Under the pieces are notes generated by a model that saw nothing but the letters and a program-made list of their open reading frames with translations, did no database searches and was not told the origin of the DNA. This document shows positions 34,571-42,670 of a stretch of 47,405 bases of DNA, piece by piece (positions within the stretch are counted from its first letter, which is position 1; each line of letters begins with the position of its first letter). A program made the translations under genes and the position numbers. The DNA is from TMED23 sp913054205 (lineage in GTDB: Bacteria > Pseudomonadota > Alphaproteobacteria > Rhodospirillales > UBA2165), in contig JAYGEG010000018.1 of NCBI GenBank assembly GCA_046582495.1, positions 1 through 47,405 on the forward strand. Direction: 5' to 3'.

Positions 34571-35836
34571 ATGAGTAAAGCGTTAGAAGGGGTCAAGATA
34601 CTTGATTTTACCCATGTTCAGTCAGGGCCAACCTGCACCCAGCTTTTGGCTTGGTTCGGAGCGGACGTCATAAAAGTAGAGCGTCCGGGTGTTGGCGATG
34701 CCACCCGCGGACAGTTACGCGACATTCCAGATGTCGACTCGTTGTATTTCACCATGCTCAACCACAACAAACGCTCGATAGAGCTAAACACCAAAGAGGA
34801 AACCGGTAAGGAAGTGCTTATTCGGCTGATTAAAACCTGCGATGTATTGGTCGAAAATTTTGCCCCGGGTGCCCTCGACCGCATGGGGTTTTCTTGGGAA
34901 CGCATCCAAGAATTGAACCCGCGCATGATCATGGCCTCGATTAAGGGTTTTGGCCCCGGGCCTTATGCAGACTGCAAAGTCTATGAGAACGTCGCCCAAT
35001 GTGCGGGCGGAGCGGCTTCTACCACCGGCTATGTTGGTGATCTGCCCACGGTATCAGGTGCGCAGATCGGCGATTCGGGTACCGGCCTTCATCTCGCTTT
35101 TGGTATCGTGACGGCTTTGTTCCACCGCGAGCAATCCGGTCGAGGCCAAAAAGTTTCAGCCGCCATGCAGGATGGTGTGTTAAATCTCTGCCGTGTAAAA
35201 CTTCGCGATCAACAACGCTTAGCGCATGGGCCGTTGGATGAATATTCGCAGTTCGGTGAAGGCATTGATTTTGGTGAAGCAGTTCCGCGCGCCGGTAATG
35301 ATTCAGGTGGCGGCCAGCCGGGCCGTATCCTTAAGTGCAAGGGATGGGAAAATGATCCTGACTCATATACCTATTTCATTACCCAGGCCGCCGTGTGGAA
35401 AAATATTTGCGACCTAATTGGCAAGCCGGAGTGGAAAGAAGATCCTGACTGGGCAACGCCCAAAGCAAGACTGCCCCGGCTCAATGAAATGTTTGGCGCA
35501 ATAGAAGACTGGACAATGACCAAGAGCAAATTTGAAGTTATGGAGATTTGTAATCCGTTAAATATTCCGGTTGGGCCTATCCTGTCGATGAAAGAAATTT
35601 CCGAGGAACAATCCTTGCGCGACACTGGAACCATCGTTGAAGTTGATCATCCGGAACGAGGTAAATATCTGTCCGTTGGTAATCCGGTCAAATTATCGGA
35701 CTCGCCCGTCGAAGTCCTCCGCTCGCCATTGCTCGGGGAACATACCGACGAAATTTTGAGCGAAGTTCTGGAATATTCGGCTGACGAGATTGCCGATATC
35801 CGAGCCTCAGGCGTCGTCGGCGAAGCGAAAGCCTAA
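34571..35836 (+). CDS. frc: Formyl-CoA:oxalate CoA-transferase
   Basis: A 421-residue class III CoA-transferase that moves CoA from formyl-CoA to oxalate, regenerating the Oxc substrate. It follows the Oxalobacter enzyme closely: LDFTHVQSGPTCTQLL, VDSLYFTMLNHNKRSIEL, the catalytic Asp168 in SGAQIGDSGTGLHL, AMQDGVLNLCRVKLRDQQRL, the glycine loop SGGGQPG and the terminal SPLLGEHTDEIL. It lies between oxc and the ADP-forming synthetase on the same strand, with short gaps, and is probably one transcript with them. Confidence 0.96.
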   Translation: MSKALEGVKILDFTHVQSGPTCTQLLAWFGADVIKVERPGVGDATRGQLRDIPDVDSLYFTMLNHNKRSIELNTKEETGKEVLIRLIKTCDVLVENFAPGALDRMGFSWERIQELNPRMIMASIKGFGPGPYADCKVYENVAQCAGGAASTTGYVGDLPTVSGAQIGDSGTGLHLAFGIVTALFHREQSGRGQKVSAAMQDGVLNLCRVKLRDQQRLAHGPLDEYSQFGEGIDFGEAVPRAGNDSGGGQPGRILKCKGWENDPDSYTYFITQAAVWKNICDLIGKPEWKEDPDWATPKARLPRLNEMFGAIEDWTMTKSKFEVMEICNPLNIPVGPILSMKEISEEQSLRDTGTIVEVDHPERGKYLSVGNPVKLSDSPVEVLRSPLLGEHTDEILSEVLEYSADEIADIRASGVVGEAKA

Positions 35837-35903
35837 ACCAAAAAAATACCAGTAACCTACCACCAACACACCTCCGAGATATTCGGAACAGGGAGATAAT
35901 TTT

Positions 35904-38042
35904 ATGGGAAACGATACATCAACAGTTCGCGCCGTCTTGGATCAAGTTAAAGCAGACGGCCGTAGCGCACTTACCGCACCAGAAGCCAAGAAGGTCTGCG
36001 ACGCTTTTAACATTCCATTGCCCAGCGAAGGTCTGGCAACATCGAGCGACGAGGCGGCTAGCTTGGCTGACGGCATCGGCTATCCAGTTGTCATGAAAAT
36101 TGTGTCGGCCGATATTCTTCATAAAACAGAAGCGGGCGGTGTTAAAATTGGTGTTGCTAGCGCCGATGAAGCCACCGCGGCCTATGACGAAATTATCGCC
36201 AATGCGAAAAGCTACAAAGCGGACGCTGATGTAGCTGGTGTGCAAATTCAGCAAATGCTGCCGTCTGACGGCCAAGAAGTCATTGTTGGCGCTGTAACCG
36301 ATCCAAGCTTCGGCAAGTTGGTTGCCTTTGGTCTTGGTGGCATTTTGGTTGAGGTGTTGAAGGACATAACTTTCCGTCTGGCACCGGCAACAAACGATCA
36401 GGCGCTTTCAATGTTGGAGAGCATTGATGCCGCCGAGGTCCTGAATGGTGTACGCGGAGCTGACCCGGTTGATAAAGCTGCCCTTGCACAAATTATCACC
36501 AATGTTTCAAATTTGATTTCAGAGTTTCCCGAGATTCAGGAGATGGACCTCAATCCTGTCTTCGCAACAAAAGACAATGCGATTGCTGTCGATGCGCTGA
36601 TCACGGTTGATTTCTCCGAGCAGCCAGAAATTTTCCGACCGTCTGACAAAGAGATCAAAGAGACAATGGACCACATTTTTCACCCCAAAGGTATTGCGGT
36701 TATCGGTGCCTCAGATGTAGACGGCAAAATCGGCAACTCGGTGATGAAAAACCTTATCAATGGTGGTTTTAAAGGAGGGATTTATCCGGTTCATCCAAAG
36801 GCCGATGAGATTCTCGGCAAAAAAGTTTATAAGAGTGTGCTTGATATTGAAGGCGATGTTGATCTCGCCGTCTTCGCTATTCCCGCGCAATTCTGCGTCG
36901 GCGCTATGGATGAAGTTGGCCGGAAAGGCATTTCGGGTGCGATCATGATTCCATCCGGTTTCGGCGAAGTTGGCGAAATTGAATTGCAAGATGAACTCGT
37001 CGGCGTTGCCCGCAAATATGGCGTGCGCATTATGGGACCCAATATCTATGGCTTCTATTATACGCCTGAGAATCTCTGTGCGACTTTCTGCACGGCCTAT
37101 GATGTTAAAGGCAAAGTCGCATTGTCGTCTCAAAGTGGCGGCGTTGGCATGTCTATTGTCGGCTTTAGCCGCTCGAGTAAAATGGGCGTCTCGGCAATTG
37201 TCGGCCTCGGCAACAAATCCGATCTGGATGAAGATGATTTGCTGATTTACTTTGAAGATGATCCGGAAACGCAAGTTATTGCGATGCATGCAGAAGACTT
37301 GAAAGACGGCCGCGCCTTCGCCGAGGCGGCGGAGCGGGTGTCCAAGAAAAAGCCGGTGATCATGCTCAAAGCCGGTCGCACAGAATACGGCTCGAAAGCG
37401 GCGGCTTCCCATACCGGCGCGCTGGCCGGCAATGACAAAATCTATGATGATATCTTGAGACAGTCGGGTGTTATTCGCGCGCCAAGCCTGCGTTCCATGC
37501 TTGAGTATTCACGCGGCTTGCAAGTCCTGCCGACGCCAAAAGGTGAAAACATTCTGATCATAACCGGCGCAGGCGGATCGGGTGTGCTGTTGTCTGATGC
37601 GTGCTTTGATAATGGTCTGACGCTGATGCCAATGCCGGATGATCTTGATGCCGCTTTTCGCGAATTTATCCCGCCCTTTGGTGCCGCTGGTAACCCCGTT
37701 GACATTACCGGTGGTGAGCCGCCGGTGACTTACCAAAATACCATTCGTCTCGGTCTGGAGGATGATCGTATCCATTCTATTATTTTGGGCTATTGGCATA
37801 CGATTATCACGCCGCCAATGGTGTTTGCTAAATTGACTGCTGAGGTTGTCCAAGAATTCAGGGACAAAGGCATCGAGAAGCCGATTGTCGCCTCGCTGGT
37901 TGGCGATACGGAAGTCGAAGAAGCCTGCGAATATCTCTATGATCGGGGAATTGTTGCCTATCCCTATACCACGGAGACACCGGTAGAGGTGCTTGGCGCA
38001 AAATATCACTGGGCGCGGAATGCCGGTTTAATTAAGGGGTAG
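35904..38042 (+). CDS. ADP-forming acyl-CoA synthetase (acetate-CoA ligase family)
   Basis: A 712-residue NDP-forming acyl-CoA synthetase. An ATP-grasp domain comes first (about 20-235, with HKTEAGGVKIG at 73-83), then a CoA-binding Rossmann domain (GIAVIGAS at 263-270) and two succinyl-CoA-ligase-like domains with the likely phosphohistidine His503 in SHTGAL. Many fused family members have the opposite order, with ATP-grasp last. AGGGAGA precedes the ATG. As the third gene after oxc and frc it may make oxalyl-CoA or formyl-CoA, or run backward to gain ATP; this is inference from position. Confidence 0.88.
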   Translation: MGNDTSTVRAVLDQVKADGRSALTAPEAKKVCDAFNIPLPSEGLATSSDEAASLADGIGYPVVMKIVSADILHKTEAGGVKIGVASADEATAAYDEIIANAKSYKADADVAGVQIQQMLPSDGQEVIVGAVTDPSFGKLVAFGLGGILVEVLKDITFRLAPATNDQALSMLESIDAAEVLNGVRGADPVDKAALAQIITNVSNLISEFPEIQEMDLNPVFATKDNAIAVDALITVDFSEQPEIFRPSDKEIKETMDHIFHPKGIAVIGASDVDGKIGNSVMKNLINGGFKGGIYPVHPKADEILGKKVYKSVLDIEGDVDLAVFAIPAQFCVGAMDEVGRKGISGAIMIPSGFGEVGEIELQDELVGVARKYGVRIMGPNIYGFYYTPENLCATFCTAYDVKGKVALSSQSGGVGMSIVGFSRSSKMGVSAIVGLGNKSDLDEDDLLIYFEDDPETQVIAMHAEDLKDGRAFAEAAERVSKKKPVIMLKAGRTEYGSKAAASHTGALAGNDKIYDDILRQSGVIRAPSLRSMLEYSRGLQVLPTPKGENILIITGAGGSGVLLSDACFDNGLTLMPMPDDLDAAFREFIPPFGAAGNPVDITGGEPPVTYQNTIRLGLEDDRIHSIILGYWHTIITPPMVFAKLTAEVVQEFRDKGIEKPIVASLVGDTEVEEACEYLYDRGIVAYPYTTETPVEVLGAKYHWARNAGLIKG

Positions 38043-38067
38043 GCACGGATTAAATCGGTGACTGCTC

Positions 38068-39867
38068 TTATTGAGATTGGCCCCATTGGCCAAGGGTGGG
38101 GGCATCGCCGGCTTCCAGCTTTTGAATTTCGCTGGCGGCGTTCTCGGGTAAGGCGCTTGTGAGCGCTTCCAGTCCTGCTTTGCTGTCAGTGTCTTGGAGA
38201 ACATGTGCAAGCATGTCACCATCGGTCCAGGAAAACTCGCCTCGTTCCAATTTGCCATAGATTCGGCCTGTGCTCTGATCGGCAAATGTGATGGACGGGA
38301 TGAGCTTCGCGCAGTCTTGAAGAAAACCGGTATTTTGATCGGCTTTCATATTTTCCGAATCCGGATAGATTTCTGAAGGCGATAGCCCGTTGATGCTAAT
38401 TTTTCGGTAGCGATCAATATCCAGTGTCTTTTTAATATCCAAAATTGTCATCTCTCCATTGCGACCGAAGGCAACCGTTTTTGGCCGTTCTCCGAGCGGT
38501 ACGTCATTATCGAGAAATTCATAATAGACTGATTTGTCGATCTTCAGCGCCCAAGTAAAAAACAGCCGCGGCATGCCGGTGAAAGCTTCGACATTGTGAT
38601 AGAGCAGATCACCTACCGTCTTATAACGGCCAACCGCCTGGCCGCGCTTCCACGACCGCACCACCGTTTCTTCCGGCGGCGTGATCATGAAGAACATATA
38701 AACTTCGTGGCCAAAACGGGTGAGGAGAGTGTTGCCTGCGGCCTCGTCTGAAACCGGCGCAAAACTATCAAAGCGAAATCGATCAATCAGCAGATGCGAC
38801 ATGCGCCCACTATCGGCTTTTCGCGCCATGTAGGCATCTAGCTTTTGATCGACGATCGCATTTTCATCGCCGGTCAAAGAGCCGGCATATTTGTAAGCGT
38901 CGCCGAGGGAATCGTAGTCCAAAAGATACTTTCGCCAGATGTCCGGACTGATCAAAGCGAAGTCGTCCCAATTTACGCCAAGTTTTTGTGCAAGTTCTTT
39001 CTGCAACGGGCGAAGCGTACTTTTGCCCGCCGCAGAGGCGCCCTTGGTGTTCATGATGATTGGTTTTTCTTGTACGGGTAAAAAGCGAAAACCTTCGTTG
39101 CCCGCGGCCTGTTTGATCAGCGGATCGATTAAATCGCCGATGAAGATGCTGCCATAAAAGTTGCAAAAAAGACTGCAGACCAAGGACGTAATCATATCGA
39201 TGTCTCCTCGAACGCGCCCGTGCACGCCGCGGATACTGTTTACGACAGTTATCAAGCTTTGATACATGATTTGGGTTTCGAGCCCTTCTGCGGCTTTCTC
39301 CTTTTCGTGCCAATTTTTTAACGCTTGCCGTTCCAGTGCTTCGCCATCCAGTTGGCGGTTAGAAGCTGCAGATTTTTTTCCACTGAACAGTAGTCGGGAA
39401 AGCATGCCTCTATTTTCTTTTTGCTTTTCAGGATCTGAAGAACTGAAAAGGCTGACCGACACTTCATTTTGGATTTGTGCATTTATACGTGCGTCCAAAT
39501 CATCGAAGGCACGGACGATATTATCCATTTCAGGCGAGACATATTTACCCAGAATTGTGCTAACGATTTCCCGAAAGTTAATACCCAAATTCTCATAGAT
39601 AGAGCCATCCGGAACGGATATATCAGCAGTGACACGCACCAATACTTCGTGAACGACCAGACGCTCGGGCCTCAACTTGACAATCTCATTGACGTTAAGA
39701 CCCGAGAAGGCCGCCAACTCATCCGCCACAGCTAACGGCGTACTCACGTTTTCAATTCGAAAGAGAGTCGTCAGAGGTCGAATATCCGAGGGCACGGGCG
39801 AGCTGAGGCCTGGATTCCAAGCTCCGTATTCCTGCTTTTGAGTACCTTTTCCCATGATGATCATCAC
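38068..39867 (-). CDS. Large protein with a zeta-toxin-like P-loop kinase domain
   Basis: A 599-residue soluble protein with no recognised full-length family. Walker A GASAAGKST is at 276-284, followed by SPDIWR (Asp309, Arg312), a second acidic/basic strand LLIDRFRFD near 359-367 and FFMITPPEETVVRSWKRGQAVGR near 392-414. This order resembles zeta-toxin kinases, which phosphorylate UDP-N-acetylglucosamine. About 270 residues before it and 160 after it match nothing I know. No antitoxin-like gene is adjacent. The start is uncertain: GTG 39867, ATG 39864 and ATG 39855 are all possible. It converges with the synthetase gene, 25 bases apart. Confidence 0.7.
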   Translation of the reverse strand: MMIIMGKGTQKQEYGAWNPGLSSPVPSDIRPLTTLFRIENVSTPLAVADELAAFSGLNVNEIVKLRPERLVVHEVLVRVTADISVPDGSIYENLGINFREIVSTILGKYVSPEMDNIVRAFDDLDARINAQIQNEVSVSLFSSSDPEKQKENRGMLSRLLFSGKKSAASNRQLDGEALERQALKNWHEKEKAAEGLETQIMYQSLITVVNSIRGVHGRVRGDIDMITSLVCSLFCNFYGSIFIGDLIDPLIKQAAGNEGFRFLPVQEKPIIMNTKGASAAGKSTLRPLQKELAQKLGVNWDDFALISPDIWRKYLLDYDSLGDAYKYAGSLTGDENAIVDQKLDAYMARKADSGRMSHLLIDRFRFDSFAPVSDEAAGNTLLTRFGHEVYMFFMITPPEETVVRSWKRGQAVGRYKTVGDLLYHNVEAFTGMPRLFFTWALKIDKSVYYEFLDNDVPLGERPKTVAFGRNGEMTILDIKKTLDIDRYRKISINGLSPSEIYPDSENMKADQNTGFLQDCAKLIPSITFADQSTGRIYGKLERGEFSWTDGDMLAHVLQDTDSKAGLEALTSALPENAASEIQKLEAGDAPTLGQWGQSQ

Positions 39868-39939
39868 TCGTTGATTGAACTGGGTCTCTGCGGCTTCACG
39901 ATAAAAATGTTATAAAATATTATTAAATTTGGCAATTTG

Positions 39940-39969
39940 TTGACAATTACGCTATATATTGTGCAATAT
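39940..39969 (+). promoter_or_regulatory. Possible promoter for the small secreted protein at 40030
   Basis: A consensus TTGACA at 39940-39945 is followed after 18 bases by CAATAT at 39964-39969, in an AT-rich divergent gap. A short inverted repeat TATTG/CAATA at 39957-39968 overlaps the -10 and could be a binding site. Consensus match only. Confidence 0.4.
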
Positions 39970-40029
39970 TGAAAAAATAAACGAAATGTGGTGTGATTGG
40001 GAGGATAGCCTGTAAGGGATGTGAAAGCT

Positions 40030-40404
40030 ATGTTTCCAGGTAAAATACGTTTTGGAACCTCTCGAGTGTGGTCTAGAAAGTCAGGCGGCGGTCTAACTTT
40101 GGGACTCACATTATTCTTATTTGTTGGGATATTTTCCCTTCTATCCGTGACATTTTCTGCGCCTGTGGTCGCACAAGCGAAATGCGGAGAACGCAAGGCG
40201 ATTGCGACGATCTTGGTTGATCGCTATGCCGAAAAGCCGGTTGCGTCGGGTATGACGCAAGGCGGTGGCGTCGTCGAAGTGTTTGCCGCCAATGATGGCA
40301 GTTGGACCATGATTGTCACGATGCCGACCGGACATGCCTGTTTTATGGCCGCCGGTGAGGACTGGGAAAATCTCCAAGCATTGGTTCGAGGCACCAAAAT
40401 CTAA
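40030..40404 (+). CDS. Small exported protein of unknown function
   Basis: A 124-residue protein with a long signal peptide ending near APVVAQA. The mature part is about 75 residues, with two cysteines (AKCGERKA and GHACFMAA) that could form a disulfide, and the central pattern GGGVVEVFAANDGSWTMIVTMPTG. Similar short exported proteins of this pattern are common hypotheticals in alphaproteobacteria, by recall. The ATG at 40030 has AAGGGA about 10 bases ahead; a GTG at 40021 is also possible but too close to that site. It may be coupled with the MlaA-like gene downstream. Confidence 0.72.
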   Translation: MFPGKIRFGTSRVWSRKSGGGLTLGLTLFLFVGIFSLLSVTFSAPVVAQAKCGERKAIATILVDRYAEKPVASGMTQGGGVVEVFAANDGSWTMIVTMPTGHACFMAAGEDWENLQALVRGTKI

Positions 40405-40495
40405 ACGTCGGAAATTGCCTATAAGTATCTGATTTTCTTGTATAAGAGATAAAAATCGCTATGGTTTGCCTTTCGGCATACCAATATAAGCGATA

Positions 40496-41485
40496 ATGAT
40501 AAAAACGACTAAAATCACCTGGGACCTCAGCAAGCTGAGTATTATTGCGATCGCTATTTTTATAGCGACGACCTTTATTGCTACGCCCCATGCAAATGCG
40601 GCATCGACAATTTACAATATGGATCGGTTGCTCAACGAATCGCACCCGTTTGCCAGGCCCACGCAACTTCAACAACGGCCAGTCGTTGCACCGGCAGCGC
40701 AACCTGCTCCAACGGTTCCTGAAAAAGCGCCTCAGACAGACGAAAAGGACCTCGATCTTGATGATTTAGGGCCGGGCTCCGATTCTGAAGATGCTGAATT
40801 TAATGATCCCATCGAACCCTTTAACCGTGTCATGTTTGGCTTCAACGAAGCCCTGGCAAGATACTTTTTAGGACCGCTGACGCGTGGCTATAATTCAGTG
40901 GTTCCCGGGCCGGTACGGGAAGCGGTTCGGAATTTTCTCAGTAATTTAAATGGTCCGGTGGTTCTGGCGAATGATCTGCTGCAAGGTGAGTTTAAGCGCG
41001 GTTACGATACTTCGATGCGCATGGTGATAAATTCCACTGCTGGATTGCTGGGATTTGTCGATGTCGCTGAAAAACTTGGCTACGAATCTCATGGCGAAGA
41101 TTTTGGACAAACTTTGGGTGTATGGGGAATTGGAGAAGGCCTCTATCTGGTGCTGCCAATTTTCGGCCCTTCCAATCCGCGTGATGCTTTGGGAAAACTC
41201 GTCGTTGATCCCTTCTTTGATCCGCTTGGCTATTATTTGGACAACACCGACCGGGAAGAGATTGGCTATGCTTTAACAGGTGCGCGTGGCTTTACCGGTT
41301 ACGCCACCATTGTCGACCTCATCGATGAAATGCGGGAGAATTCTCTTGATCCTTATGGCGCGCTTCGCAGTCTCTATCGTCAGCGTCGCGCCTCCGAGAT
41401 AAAAAATGGCAACTTGGATAATATGCCGAACATTGATCCCGGCCTAGAAAAGCGTAGCTTAACGCCGCGACCTCCAATTCCTTAG
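40496..41485 (+). CDS. mlaA: MlaA/VacJ-family outer-membrane lipid-asymmetry protein, lipobox missing
   Basis: A 329-residue MlaA. MlaA normally removes misplaced phospholipids from the outer leaflet of the outer membrane and hands them to MlaC. The core starts at NDPIEPFNRVMFGFNEALA (about 103-121) and includes GPVREAVRNFLSNLNGPV, GEDFGQTLGVWGIGEGLYLVLPIFGPSNPRD and DPFFDP. The signal peptide ends in PHANA|AS without a cysteine, so no lipid anchor can be attached. A 65-residue Pro/Gln/Asp linker lies before the core. No other mla genes are in the window. Confidence 0.9.
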   Translation: MIKTTKITWDLSKLSIIAIAIFIATTFIATPHANAASTIYNMDRLLNESHPFARPTQLQQRPVVAPAAQPAPTVPEKAPQTDEKDLDLDDLGPGSDSEDAEFNDPIEPFNRVMFGFNEALARYFLGPLTRGYNSVVPGPVREAVRNFLSNLNGPVVLANDLLQGEFKRGYDTSMRMVINSTAGLLGFVDVAEKLGYESHGEDFGQTLGVWGIGEGLYLVLPIFGPSNPRDALGKLVVDPFFDPLGYYLDNTDREEIGYALTGARGFTGYATIVDLIDEMRENSLDPYGALRSLYRQRRASEIKNGNLDNMPNIDPGLEKRSLTPRPPIP

Positions 41486-41545
41486 GGGAAGCCCCTAATT
41501 TCAGCGTAAATTATATCTGTTTCTCTTGTCCTGCACATTATTTCG

Positions 41546-42409
41546 ATGTGTAATTCTCGAATGAGACTTTTACTATTTGCTTTTGTCCTAAGCTTTGCTT
41601 TGGCCGAACGGAATTTAGAGGCAGCCCCGCTGATCCCAGTCGATGTTGAATTAGTGTTGGCAGTGGATGTATCTGGCAGTGTCGATTGGCAAGAAGCCGG
41701 CCTACAGCGTGACGGCTATGTCCAAGTCATCAAAAGTCCTGAATTTGTGACCGCCGTCAAATCCGGCATTCTCGGCAGAATTGCGATTACCTATATCGAA
41801 TGGGCGGGTGAGGGCTATCAGACTCCGGTGATCGATTGGCGAATTATCGAAGATCAGGAAACCGCCAATGAATTTGCAAAAGCACTGGACAAGGCACCGA
41901 TCGATACCGGTCCGTGGACGTCGATAAGCGATATCATCAAACATTCCGTGCCGAGATTCTTCTCAAATGAATTTCAAGGTACGCGCCGCATTATTGATAT
42001 CTCAGGTGATGGTCCCAACAATTCTGGAAGTCTGGCACCCGAGGCGCGCGATGCAGCAATTAAACGCGGTATCACAATTAATGGATTGCCGATCATAAAT
42101 GATCGATTGCAGCCTTCCGGTCGCCGTCAAATTGCAAATTTAGATAAATATTATGCGGGTTGCGTGATCGGTGGCCCGGGTGCATTTCTTGTCGTTGCTC
42201 ACAGCTTCAGCGATTTTGCCCGCGCCATTCGCCGAAAATTGATATTTGAAATTGCCGGTAGAATTCCACCTACGAGTTTGGGAAAATGGCGCGCCCGAAA
42301 CCAACTCCCTTTCTATCTCCACAGAATATCAGAGATTTACCCACCGGGTTGCGATATTGGTGAGCGCAGATTGCAGCAGCGCCGATCCTTTGGTGACGAC
42401 GAGTTTTGA
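41546..42409 (+). CDS. DUF1194 (von Willebrand A-like) exported protein, copy 2
   Basis: A 287-residue paralogue of the protein at 21000. It has a signal peptide (LLLFAFVLSFALAERNLEAA) and the metal-site-like DVSGSVDW near residues 38-45, then GRIAITYIEWAGEGYQ, WTSISD, DISGDGPNNSG, ITINGLPIINDR and YYAGCVIGGPGAF. Its motifs are closer to the family pattern than those of copy 1. Function is not established. It lies between the MlaA-like gene and pccA. Confidence 0.86.
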   Translation: MCNSRMRLLLFAFVLSFALAERNLEAAPLIPVDVELVLAVDVSGSVDWQEAGLQRDGYVQVIKSPEFVTAVKSGILGRIAITYIEWAGEGYQTPVIDWRIIEDQETANEFAKALDKAPIDTGPWTSISDIIKHSVPRFFSNEFQGTRRIIDISGDGPNNSGSLAPEARDAAIKRGITINGLPIINDRLQPSGRRQIANLDKYYAGCVIGGPGAFLVVAHSFSDFARAIRRKLIFEIAGRIPPTSLGKWRARNQLPFYLHRISEIYPPGCDIGERRLQQRRSFGDDEF

Positions 42410-42430
42410 GAGTGTAAATATAACGAGGAT

Positions 42431-42474
42431 TTGTTAGCAAAATTACATAAAAGATTATGAGAGATTGCTAGCAA
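42431..42474. promoter_or_regulatory. Two TTGYTAGCAA palindromes upstream of pccA
   Basis: TTGTTAGCAA at 42431-42440 and the perfect palindrome TTGCTAGCAA at 42465-42474 share the following AAAT and lie 34 bases apart, about 200 bases before pccA in an AT-rich 261-base gap. They look like paired binding sites. Propionyl-CoA regulators of the ScfR type recognise TTTGCAAA-like repeats in Rhodobacter, so a related regulator is possible, but the core differs. No such regulator is in the window. Confidence 0.4.
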
Positions 42475-42670
42475 AATAGCACTTGTATTTGCACTGTGAT
42501 GCTATTATCACAAAAATGTAGAATGATTGTTCTCATCATATGATTAAATTGTTTAGTATCAGTAATTTAGCAATTCTAAATCAAATTAACGCTTCATTTA
42601 TCTGTCTGTTGAATGATCGATAATTCAGTAATTTGTAATATAGCGGTCAATTTCCGCTCACGGATGACAT

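Noticed and set aside
36711..37412. A 233-residue frame antisense to the ADP-forming synthetase
   Set aside because: Composition is that of a reverse-strand shadow (many His, Phe, Arg), with no domain and no ribosome site.
38068..39867. Classical zeta-epsilon toxin-antitoxin pair
   Set aside because: The protein is far too long, and no small antitoxin gene lies next to it; only the kinase domain resembles zeta.
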